From contig JAISMD010000089.1 in NCBI GenBank assembly GCA_031276935.1, forward strand, positions 1 through 12,505: 12,505 nt of DNA. Reading direction: 5' to 3'. The translations under genes and the position numbers were made by a program. Source of the stretch: Puniceicoccales bacterium (GTDB lineage: Bacteria > Verrucomicrobiota > Verrucomicrobiia > Opitutales > LL51). Below are positions 6,081-12,505 of the stretch, piece by piece (within the stretch, counting starts at the first letter, position 1; the number at the start of each line of letters is the position of its first letter). The notes beneath the pieces are model-generated. The model saw only the letters and a program-made list of their open reading frames with translations. It made no database searches and had not been told where the DNA came from.

Positions 6081-7646
6081 ATGACTGAGTCTATCATTAA
6101 CCAAATTCGCCAGGAAATTCTTTCCTCCCACCTTGCTCTGGGTAAGAAAAATGTGGGTACCATTGTTTCCATCGCCGATGGGATCGCTATTCTGAACGGT
6201 CTTTCCGACGTCATGTACAACGAAATGATCGATTTCGCCAACGGTATTTTCGGTGTCGCCCTTAATTTGGAGGAAGATTTTGTGGGCATTGTCCTCCTCG
6301 GAGAACACGGTAACCTCAAAGCCGGTGATCAGGCTACGGCAACGGGTAAACTCCTTTCCGTACCGGTTGGGAAAAATCTCCTCGGCCGCGTCGTGAATGC
6401 CATCGGACAAGCCATCGACGGGAAGGGCCCCATCGCTTCGACGGAATACTATCCCATCGAAAAAATTGCACCCGGCATCATGCCCAGGAAATCCGTTACC
6501 CAACCCCTCCAAACGGGTATACTCGCCATTGATTCCATGATTCCCATCGGCCGTGGTCAACGGGAACTCATCATCGGTGATCGGGCTACGGGGAAATCGA
6601 CCATCGCCATCGATACCATCATTAATCAAGCCCATATTAATCGAAAGGGTCTTGCTTCTGCGAATCCCCATTTCCGTCCGGTATATTCCATCTACGTCGC
6701 CATTGGACAGAAAAATTCCACCGTCGCCCGTACCATCAAAACATTGAACGATTGCGGTGCCATGGAGTTTACCATCGTGGTCAACGCCGCCGCTTCGGAT
6801 AATCCTGCCAATCAGTATATCGCTCCCTATGCCGGATGTGCCATGGGGGAATGGTTTATGCAAAATGCCATGGATGCGCTCATCGTTTACGATGACCTTT
6901 CGAAGCACGCCGTAGCCTATCGCCAGATCTGTCTCATTCTTAAGCGTCCCTCCGGACGGGAAGCTTACCCGGGGGACGTTTTCTACCTCCACTCCAAACT
7001 ACTCGAACGCGCTGCACGCCTTAACGCTACCCATGGAAACGGTTCCCTGACGGCATTACCCATCATCGAGACACAGGCGGGGGACGTCGCGGCCTACATC
7101 CCGACCAACGTCATTTCCATCACCGACGGACAAATCTTTCTCGATACCAGTCTCTTTAACAAAGGAATACGGCCAGCAATTTCGGTGGGCATATCCGTTT
7201 CCCGCATCGGTGCGGCGGCCCAACTAAAGGCTTTCAAACAGGTAGCCGGGAAATTAAAGTTGGAACTAGGACAGTACGAGGAACTCCGTTCCTTTGCCCA
7301 ATTTGGCTCCGATTTGGATACGAAGACGCAGCAACAACTTAATCGCGGTGTCCGCATCGTGGAACTCTTCAGACAACCGGCCAACGCTCCCCGTAGCGTA
7401 GGGGAACAAATTATTCTTCTCTGGGCCATTAAGAGTGGGATTTTCGACAAAATAGAACAAAATAAGGTTACCGAAACCGCCCAAAATCTCCTGTCCTATT
7501 TTTCGACGCACGGCACAGAAATTTTGGAACGCATCGAAGGGGAAGAGCAATTAACCGAGGAAATTGAAGATAATCTCCTCAAAATCGTAGCCGATTGGCA
7601 GGGAAATAGTGAACCAATGAAGACCACGCAAAATACTTCCAATTAA
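6081..7646 (+). CDS. atpA: F-type ATP synthase subunit alpha
   Basis: This is the non-catalytic nucleotide-binding subunit of the F1 head, at the cytoplasmic face of the inner membrane. The product has 521 residues, slightly longer than usual because of a C-terminal tail. Landmarks are [16 protein letters not shown] (26-41), the P-loop GDRATGKS (166-173), [11 protein letters not shown] (206-216), [15 protein letters not shown] (238-252), the Walker B strand [11 protein letters not shown] (267-277) and the arginine finger in [10 protein letters not shown] (Arg375). The P-loop usually reads GDRQTGKT, so Gln is replaced by Ala and the final Thr by Ser. No other ATP synthase gene is adjacent: upstream is a divergent unrelated gene, downstream a small secreted protein. 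The ATG has no Shine-Dalgarno and follows GTTTTCCC. Confidence 0.97.
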   Translation: MTESIINQIRQEILSSHLALGKKNVGTIVSIADGIAILNGLSDVMYNEMIDFANGIFGVALNLEEDFVGIVLLGEHGNLKAGDQATATGKLLSVPVGKNLLGRVVNAIGQAIDGKGPIASTEYYPIEKIAPGIMPRKSVTQPLQTGILAIDSMIPIGRGQRELIIGDRATGKSTIAIDTIINQAHINRKGLASANPHFRPVYSIYVAIGQKNSTVARTIKTLNDCGAMEFTIVVNAAASDNPANQYIAPYAGCAMGEWFMQNAMDALIVYDDLSKHAVAYRQICLILKRPSGREAYPGDVFYLHSKLLERAARLNATHGNGSLTALPIIETQAGDVAAYIPTNVISITDGQIFLDTSLFNKGIRPAISVGISVSRIGAAAQLKAFKQVAGKLKLELGQYEELRSFAQFGSDLDTKTQQQLNRGVRIVELFRQPANAPRSVGEQIILLWAIKSGIFDKIEQNKVTETAQNLLSYFSTHGTEILERIEGEEQLTEEIEDNLLKIVADWQGNSEPMKTTQNTSN

Positions 7647-7733
7647 TTTTTCAGCTTAAAAAACTTTACAAAAAAATAAAATGGTATGTGAAATGTTGCT
7701 TGAAAATTTTCTTTTCTTATGGAATCATTTTCT

Positions 7734-8159
7734 ATGAAAAATCTCAGCATTGGGTTGATTACATTTATTCTTTGTTTTTCCCATTTTCTCGAAGGGCGGC
7801 CCCATCGTTCCCACGAAAACTGGGCATATCATCGGGAGCACGGTCAGCCGGTAAAATTTTCTACGGATCCGGATATTCCGACGGCAAAGGTACGCCCTTC
7901 CACCTACAGCGGTCGGTTGGAACGCTTCCGGGCGAATTTTTTTCAACTTTTCCTCCCCCATCCCAACTACGAATATCGTATCAAAGACGACAAGGGAAAG
8001 ATTACTGCCTTTCTGGACACCTCAAATTTGGCAACGGCTACACCATTGGTAAATCTCGTGGGTAAAATCGTCACCGTCAATGGTTCCTCCTCTCCGCATC
8101 GCCACCGCGGTACCATTATCATTAAGGCCAAATACATCGCTCCCAGCCTATCCCAATAA
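7734..8159 (+). CDS. Small secreted protein, possible OB-like fold, function unknown
   Basis: I chose the ATG at 7734 (141 residues) because it gives a clean signal peptide: MKNL, hydrophobic 5-17, likely cut near residue 21. An ATG five codons earlier (7719) is possible. The mature N-terminus is His/Arg-rich (RPHRSHENWAYHREHG). The C-terminal half (about 83-135) has alternating strands: YRIKDDKGKITAFLDTSN, LVGKIVTVNG, then a basic SPHRHRG turn and GTIIIKAKYI, reminiscent of a small OB or SH3-like barrel. No Shine-Dalgarno is seen. It lies 87 bases after atpA and 8 bases before the OleA-like gene, so it is likely co-transcribed with the latter. Function cannot be inferred; envelope location follows from the signal peptide. 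Confidence 0.72.
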   Translation: MKNLSIGLITFILCFSHFLEGRPHRSHENWAYHREHGQPVKFSTDPDIPTAKVRPSTYSGRLERFRANFFQLFLPHPNYEYRIKDDKGKITAFLDTSNLATATPLVNLVGKIVTVNGSSSPHRHRGTIIIKAKYIAPSLSQ

Positions 8160-8167
8160 AGTTTTCC

Positions 8168-9220
8168 ATGAACGTTACTTTTTCCCACGCTGTCATAGAA
8201 TCCATTGCCCACGTATTGCCGCCGAAAGTACTTTCTTCGGAGGCCATCGAAGAACAATTAGGTGCTCTCTACAAGCGCCTACATCTGCCCTTGGGCCGTC
8301 TGGAATTGATGACCGGTATTAGGGAACGACGCATCTGGGAGGACGACATCCTTCCGTCCCAGGCGAGTACGGAAGCCGCTAGGAAGGTTTTGGAAAAGAC
8401 CTCCATTCCCCGGGAACGAATTGATCTCCTGATCCATGCGGCCGTTTGTCGCGATTACCTCGAACCGGCAACGGCGGCCTACGTCCACCACAATTTGAAA
8501 CTTTCTTCCCAAACCGCGTTCTTTGATTTATCCAACGCTTGTCTTGGTTTTCTCAATGCGATGGCATTGGCAGCCTCCCTCATCGACGGTGGACAAATTC
8601 GTTCCGCCTTGATTGTTTCCGGTGAAAATTCCAAACCCCTCCTCGACCATACGCTAAATCTTCTACGGGATAATAATACCATTACCCGTCGGGAAATAAA
8701 ATCCTATTTCGCCAATCTGACGATCGGTTCCGCTGCCGTCGCCGCATTAATTGTCCACGAATCTCTGTTAGAAAAACGCTTCCCCAGGCTCCAAATGCGG
8801 GCCATGTCCCTGCTTTCCGATTCCGAGGGTTGTGATCTATGCCAGGGGGATCGAACGGCCAATAATGCACTGGCCATGGAAACGGATTCCGAAGCCCTCC
8901 TCCATCGCGGTATTCAACTCGCAGAAAACAATTGGCGACAATTCCTCGATTATACCAAGCTTTCAATGGACGAGATTAACCATACGATCTGCCACCAAGT
9001 CGGTCAACGACACCGTACGCTCCTTTGTCAGGCATTGAAACTCGACCCCAATCGGGACCTTACCACATTTCCTTTTCTAGGAAATACGGGATCCGTTGCC
9101 CTACCCATTACCCTATCCCATGCGCTGGAAAATGAACTCATTCTCTCCGGAGAAAAAATTGTTCTTCTTGGGATCGGCAGTGGCATTAGTGCGCTTTCCA
9201 TGTTCGTGGAAGCCCTTTGA
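8168..9220 (+). CDS. oleA: OleA-like 3-oxoacyl synthase III (acyl-CoA condensing thiolase)
   Basis: OleA joins two long-chain acyl-CoAs head to head to a beta-keto acid, the first step of long-chain olefin synthesis. The 350-residue protein has the thiolase fold and triad: Cys125 in SNACLGF, His276 in CHQVGQ, Asn306 in GNTGS. It carries CRDYLEPAT (94-102), whose Glu99 lines up with the glutamate that distinguishes OleA from FabH (Glu117 in the Xanthomonas enzyme). Other OleA-like stretches are GIRERRIWEDD (50-60), CQGD (225-228) and the LLGIGSG ending (333-339). Automatic annotation would probably say FabH; the OleA reading rests on recalled motif comparison. No oleB, oleC or oleD is adjacent; mpl follows after 125 bases. 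The start follows a pyrimidine leader (GTTTTCC) without Shine-Dalgarno. Confidence 0.8.
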   Translation: MNVTFSHAVIESIAHVLPPKVLSSEAIEEQLGALYKRLHLPLGRLELMTGIRERRIWEDDILPSQASTEAARKVLEKTSIPRERIDLLIHAAVCRDYLEPATAAYVHHNLKLSSQTAFFDLSNACLGFLNAMALAASLIDGGQIRSALIVSGENSKPLLDHTLNLLRDNNTITRREIKSYFANLTIGSAAVAALIVHESLLEKRFPRLQMRAMSLLSDSEGCDLCQGDRTANNALAMETDSEALLHRGIQLAENNWRQFLDYTKLSMDEINHTICHQVGQRHRTLLCQALKLDPNRDLTTFPFLGNTGSVALPITLSHALENELILSGEKIVLLGIGSGISALSMFVEAL

Positions 9221-9277
9221 TTTTCGTTTCTTTTAAAAAAAAATAACAAAATTTAACGGGATAGGCATCTATAAGAT

Positions 9278-9304
9278 TTGATTTTTAATTTAGAAGTAGA
9301 TAAT
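9278..9304 (+). promoter_or_regulatory. Tentative promoter for mpl
   Basis: TTGATT (9278-9283) and GATAAT (9299-9304) lie 15 bases apart, 41 bases before the mpl start, in an AT-rich spacer. The -10 is close to consensus (5 of 6) but the spacing is short. No terminator hairpin was found between the OleA-like gene and this site. Confidence 0.35.
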
Positions 9305-9345
9305 GGAGAGTGTTGAAATATAAAGTACCCAAATAAGGGAGGAAG

Positions 9346-10719
9346 ATGAAAATCTATTTTTTAGGCATCGGGGGGACAGCTATGGGAAACTTAGCGATTC
9401 TGATGCAATCGCTGGGACACGATGTATGCGGTAGCGATCGAAAAATCTATCCTCCCATGTCCGACCTTCTCGTGCAGCACGGAATCTATTTCTTCGAAGA
9501 ATATAATCCCAAAAATCTGGAAAATTTTGCCCCCGATTTAATTGTTATCGGCAATGTCATTAGCCGTGGCAATGAGGAAGTGGAATGGATTTTGAATCAT
9601 AGGAAGATCCCCTACTGTTCGCTTCCGGAAATCATCCGCAAAAACATCATCGGCGGACGCGATGCGATCGTTGTCACCGGCACCCATGGGAAAACTACAA
9701 CCACCTCATTAATTACCTATCTCCTCTCCATCAACGATTGCAATCCTGGTTACCTTATCGGCGGAGCGCCTTTTAATTTCCCTTCCGGGACCTGCTACGG
9801 TGGTAGCGACACGCCCTTTGTCATCGAGGGCGATGAATACGATTCTGCCTTCTTCGATAAACGGAGCAAGTTCATCCACTACACCCCTAAAATTTTAGTG
9901 ATCAATAATATCGAACTGGATCACGTGGATATTTTCCGGGACATGGAAGATATACAGCGTACATTTTCCCACGTCATTAAACTGGTCCCGTCCAGCGGCT
10001 ACATTATTGCCAATGGAGACGCGGCGAACGTCCGACAATTACTACCCGTACCCTGGACAAAAACAATTTTCGTGGGCAAAGACGACTCCAATGATTTTCG
10101 CATCACCGATGAACAATTTACATCCCAAGGGACTTATTTTACACTAAAAGGCGATGGCAATCAATGGCAAATTAAGAGTCCACTGGTTGGGAGACATAAT
10201 ATGTACAACGCAGCAATGGCGATCGTGGCAGCCCGCTACCACGTTGGGGGAAATTTGAAAGTCGATTGGCGTAATTTCAAAGGGGTACGGAAGCGGCAGG
10301 AGGTTATTTTTAACAATGCCCACACGGTGATTATCGAAGATTTTGCACACCATCCAACGGCCATTACGGAAACGATCCGTGCCGTAAAACAGGCATTCCC
10401 GGAACATCGACTGATTACCACCTTCGAACCCCGGAGTAATTCGGCTTGCTCCGCCTATTTTCAGGAGACTTTCGTGGAAGCATTTCGGGGGAGCGACGAA
10501 GTTTACATTGCGGAAGTATTTAAAAAATGCAACGAGAGCCTCGATATCCGTAAATTAACCAACGATATCCATTACTGTCCCGCACAACCCGTTGATATTT
10601 CCACCATAAAAATCTCCTTTCCACGGAAAATTAATTGCAGTAAACAAGTTTTTCTTTTCCTTTCCAACGGAAATTTCTCCGATGTCGCCCAACATTTAAA
10701 GGTAGCGGCAAGTTTGTAA
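9346..10719 (+). CDS. mpl: UDP-N-acetylmuramate:L-alanyl-gamma-D-glutamyl-meso-diaminopimelate ligase Mpl
   Basis: Mpl is a cytosolic Mur-type ligase that attaches the recovered tripeptide L-Ala-gamma-D-Glu-mDap to UDP-MurNAc in an ATP-dependent reaction, feeding recycled peptide back into cell-wall synthesis. At 457 residues it has the usual Mpl length. Landmarks are the N-terminal GIGGTAMGNLA (7-17), the ATP loop GTHGKTTT (112-119), the Mpl-typical EGDEYDSAFFDKRSKF (161-176), NNIELDHVDIF (187-197), GRHNMYNAAMA (282-292), DFAHHPTA (332-339) and EPRSNSA (361-367). The EGDEYDSAFFD block separates it from MurC, which it otherwise resembles. The start is supported by a strong GGGAGGAAG just upstream. 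The aldolase gene follows after 42 bases, so the two may share a transcript. Confidence 0.95.
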   Translation: MKIYFLGIGGTAMGNLAILMQSLGHDVCGSDRKIYPPMSDLLVQHGIYFFEEYNPKNLENFAPDLIVIGNVISRGNEEVEWILNHRKIPYCSLPEIIRKNIIGGRDAIVVTGTHGKTTTTSLITYLLSINDCNPGYLIGGAPFNFPSGTCYGGSDTPFVIEGDEYDSAFFDKRSKFIHYTPKILVINNIELDHVDIFRDMEDIQRTFSHVIKLVPSSGYIIANGDAANVRQLLPVPWTKTIFVGKDDSNDFRITDEQFTSQGTYFTLKGDGNQWQIKSPLVGRHNMYNAAMAIVAARYHVGGNLKVDWRNFKGVRKRQEVIFNNAHTVIIEDFAHHPTAITETIRAVKQAFPEHRLITTFEPRSNSACSAYFQETFVEAFRGSDEVYIAEVFKKCNESLDIRKLTNDIHYCPAQPVDISTIKISFPRKINCSKQVFLFLSNGNFSDVAQHLKVAASL

Positions 10720-10761
10720 TTGTCTTTTAATTTTTTTGGATTATTTATAGTATTCATCACT

Positions 10762-11811
10762 ATGAATAGACGCATCCAAAATTTTATCGAACGCGATTCC
10801 GGTAGACTCGTAGAACACCGTTGCCAAACAATTAGCCAAGGAGTTCTCCACCTTCCGGGGCCTGATTTTATCGACCGGGTTTTTGCCTACACCGACCGCT
10901 CCCAACGTGTCCTAAATCATCTGGCATGGATTACCCACACGGGACGGCTCGCAGGAACAGGTTATACCTCAATTTTACCCGTCGACCAGGGCATCGAACA
11001 TTCCGCTGCGGCAAGTTTCGCACCGAATCCCATTTATTTTGATCCGGAAAACATCATCAAGTTAGCCATCGAAGGAGGGTGTAATGCGGTGGCGTCGACG
11101 CTCGGAGTTCTGGGGAGTATGAGTCGCAAATACGCACACAAAATTCCCTTCATTGTGAAACTTAACCACAATGAATTACTCACCTATCCCAATAAATTCG
11201 ATCAAATTTATTTTGCACAGGTGGAACAGGCCTATGAAATGGGGGCAGCGGCAATCGGTACCACGATTTATTTTGGATCGGACGAATCGACACGGCAAAT
11301 CCAGGAAACAACGGCCGCATTTCAATTGGCCCACGAACTGGGTTTGGTGACCATTCTATGGTGCTACCTACGTAATCCGGCTTTCAAAGCGGATAAGGAT
11401 TACCACACGGCCGCCGATTTAACGGGACAGGCCAATCACCTCGGCGTAACCATCGAAGCGGATATCATTAAGCAAAAACTTCCCACCAATAACGGTGGAT
11501 TTAGAGCAATTAATTTCGGTAAGACCCACGAAAAGGTGTACACGGAACTCACCACGGATCATCCCATCGATTTGACGCGTTACCAGGTCGCCAATTGCTA
11601 CATGGGACGCATGGGACTCATTAATTCCGGGGGGGCATCCGGCCAGGACGATTTCAACGAAGCCATCGAAACGGCAATCATTAATAAGCGCGCCGGAGGT
11701 TCCGGACTTATTTGTGGCCGAAAGGCATTTCAACGTTCCATGGCAGAAGGCGTTGAATTGCTCCATACGATCCAGGATGTCTACTTGGAACCCTCCATTA
11801 CCATTGCCTAA
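10762..11811 (+). CDS. fbaB: Class I fructose-bisphosphate aldolase (DhnA/FbaB type)
   Basis: This cytosolic enzyme reversibly splits fructose 1,6-bisphosphate into dihydroxyacetone phosphate and glyceraldehyde 3-phosphate through a Schiff base. I chose the ATG at 10762 (349 residues, matching the ~350 of the E. coli enzyme); the TTG at 10720 adds a hydrophobic 14-residue tail and is unlikely. Landmarks are [11 protein letters not shown] (71-81), [11 protein letters not shown] (108-118), KLNHNE (133-138), [10 protein letters not shown] (199-208), the Schiff-base lysine Lys237 within [10 protein letters not shown] (232-241), and the phosphate-binding INSGGASG (287-294) and [14 protein letters not shown] (312-325). 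No metal-binding class II motifs are present. No Shine-Dalgarno is seen before the start. Confidence 0.95.
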   Translation: MNRRIQNFIERDSGRLVEHRCQTISQGVLHLPGPDFIDRVFAYTDRSQRVLNHLAWITHTGRLAGTGYTSILPVDQGIEHSAAASFAPNPIYFDPENIIKLAIEGGCNAVASTLGVLGSMSRKYAHKIPFIVKLNHNELLTYPNKFDQIYFAQVEQAYEMGAAAIGTTIYFGSDESTRQIQETTAAFQLAHELGLVTILWCYLRNPAFKADKDYHTAADLTGQANHLGVTIEADIIKQKLPTNNGGFRAINFGKTHEKVYTELTTDHPIDLTRYQVANCYMGRMGLINSGGASGQDDFNEAIETAIINKRAGGSGLICGRKAFQRSMAEGVELLHTIQDVYLEPSITIA

Positions 11812-12035
11812 TTTTTCAATTTATTTCATTTTCTATGGATTGATTTCACTCCTTTCCGGGGAGGGGATTGCCATATATCCTGCGGGATTTGTAAAAATAT
11901 GTTGCGGGATTTAAAAATCCTGGAAACAGGAATTCGATCGTTTCGATTCCAATGGGAACGGCAATATAATTAAATTGGCAATGCCATGGATTTTTATGGT
12001 ATTTTTTGTTTTCATTTTTCCAAAAAATTGTTTCC
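11812..12035 (+). other. Structured intergenic leader upstream of the fabI-like gene
   Basis: This 224-base spacer has no gene. It contains two copies of TGCGGGATTT (11881-11890 and 11903-11912, each followed by AAAAAT), and a 5-bp hairpin with a GAAA loop (11918-11931). A second stem, GAAT-CGA/TCG-ATTC with one bulged T, spans 11930-11949. ATTGCC (11867-11872) could pair with either of two GGCAAT copies (11960-11965 or 11977-11982). A weak promoter (TTGCCA 11868-11873, 18 bases, TAAAAA 11892-11897) overlaps the first element. No known riboswitch class was recognised. Confidence 0.4.
11981..12008 (+). terminator. Terminator or attenuator just upstream of the fabI-like gene
   Basis: ATGCCAT (11981-11987) pairs with ATGGTAT (11996-12002) with one G-U pair and an 8-base loop, and five T follow directly (12003-12007), then GTTTTC. 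It lies 170 bases after the aldolase stop and only about 28 bases before the fabI ATG, too close for a fabI promoter to fit between. Confidence 0.5.
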
Positions 12036-12505
12036 ATGGCTTCCGTGGATTTCTTAGATTTTGAAGGGAAAATATTTCTAATAATGGGCGTTGCCAATCG
12101 GAAGAGTGTTGCCTGGGCCATTGCCCAATCCTTGGAAAAATTAGGGGCACAAGTTATATACAGCGTACGTTCCACGAAGCGTTTGGAGTCCCTAGGGGAA
12201 CTATTGGGAGATCGGGAAATTTACATCTGTGACGTCGAAAATGCCGACGAAGTACAACAATTGGCCACATCGATTGGGAAAAAACATCCACAAATTAATG
12301 GCTTTGTCCATTCCATCGCCTTTGCCAATTACGGAGAAGGTTCCCGCCCCTTCCACGAAACCAAGCGGCAAGATTTTTTACAGGCGACGACGATTTCGTG
12401 TTTTTCTTTGGTGGAAATTGCAAATGCGCTAAAAAATATACTGACACGGGACGCCTCGGTGGTAACCATCGGTATTTCCTCCCAAGTGGCGGCGGCGACT
12501 TATGG
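12036..12505 (+). CDS. fabI: Enoyl-[acyl-carrier-protein] reductase, FabI-like, C-terminus cut by window edge
   Basis: FabI-type enzymes reduce enoyl-ACP with NADH or NADPH in the last step of each fatty-acid elongation cycle. The visible 156 residues start MASVDFLDFEGK. The FabI-type cofactor loop is IMGVANRKSVAWAIAQ (about 16-31, compare GVAS..SIA.GIA), followed by CDVEN (about 66-70) and NGFVHSIAFAN (87-97). The region expected to contain the first active-site tyrosine (E. coli TLSY) reads TIGISS instead, with a tyrosine 9-10 residues later at the window edge, so the exact subfamily (FabI, FabL or a FabI-like short-chain dehydrogenase) is open. The ATG has no Shine-Dalgarno and follows TGTTTCC. 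The rest lies outside the window. Confidence 0.83.
   Translation, partial: MASVDFLDFEGKIFLIMGVANRKSVAWAIAQSLEKLGAQVIYSVRSTKRLESLGELLGDREIYICDVENADEVQQLATSIGKKHPQINGFVHSIAFANYGEGSRPFHETKRQDFLQATTISCFSLVEIANALKNILTRDASVVTIGISSQVAAATY

Noticed and set aside
5928..6992. 354-residue minus-strand reading frame opposite atpA
   Set aside because: It is antisense to the strongly conserved atpA; its composition reflects the atpA codons and it shows no domain.
10720..10761. TTG start for the aldolase with a hydrophobic N-terminal tail
   Set aside because: Family length and the MNRRIQNF start fit the ATG at 10762; a membrane tail is not expected for this cytosolic enzyme.
11835..12035. Short peptide gene in the aldolase-fabI spacer
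   Set aside because: The plus-strand ATG at 11835 meets a stop after two codons, and the minus-strand frames are shadows of the fabI-like gene.

Overview
The window looks like chromosome from a Gram-negative, diderm bacterium, most plausibly a host-associated member of the Verrucomicrobiota (Opitutia-like). This is inferred from the gene mix: an OleA-type thiolase, a DhnA-type class I aldolase, a FabI-family reductase, Mpl (so meso-diaminopimelate peptidoglycan) and type III secretion (T3SS) export genes sitting inside housekeeping operons. The standard genetic code fits every gene. I saw no tRNA, rRNA, CRISPR array, insertion sequence or phage gene. All genes left of about 5.82 kb are on the minus strand and all genes right of 6.08 kb are on the plus strand.

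Left arm (1-5817, minus strand, listed in transcription order). A large, unrecognised secreted protein comes first (5817->3535). It has a signal peptide, a long heptad-repeat coiled coil, a middle domain of unknown family and a proline-rich tail with three tandem repeats of about 20 residues. A rho-independent terminator follows it at 3390-3423. Then comes a compact operon: trmD, rplS, a small FliO-like membrane protein, prmC, sctS and sctT, the last cut by the window edge. The two export genes resemble injectisome SctS/SctT more than flagellar FliQ/FliR, yet a FliO-like gene lies just upstream and prmC stands where sctR/fliP would be expected.

Middle (5818-6080). This is an AT-rich divergent spacer holding a good promoter candidate for the secreted coiled-coil gene.

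Right arm (6081-12505, plus strand). An isolated ATP synthase alpha subunit gene (atpA, with no atpG or atpD beside it) is followed by a small secreted His-rich protein and an OleA-like condensing enzyme. OleA is identified by Cys125-His276-Asn306 plus the OleA-specific glutamate (Glu99). Then come mpl (peptidoglycan recycling ligase), a class I fructose-bisphosphate aldolase and the start of a fabI-like enoyl-ACP reductase. A 224-base spacer before fabI contains a tandem repeat, small hairpins and a terminator-like stem-loop ending about 30 bases before the fabI start codon, which could act as an attenuator.

Functionally, the left operon combines translation functions (tRNA m1G37 methylation, ribosomal protein L19, release-factor methylation) with an envelope export apparatus. 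The right arm combines energy conversion, lipid chemistry and cell-wall recycling. The items most worth following up are the hybrid T3SS/FliO/PrmC operon, the repeat-rich secreted protein and the fabI leader.
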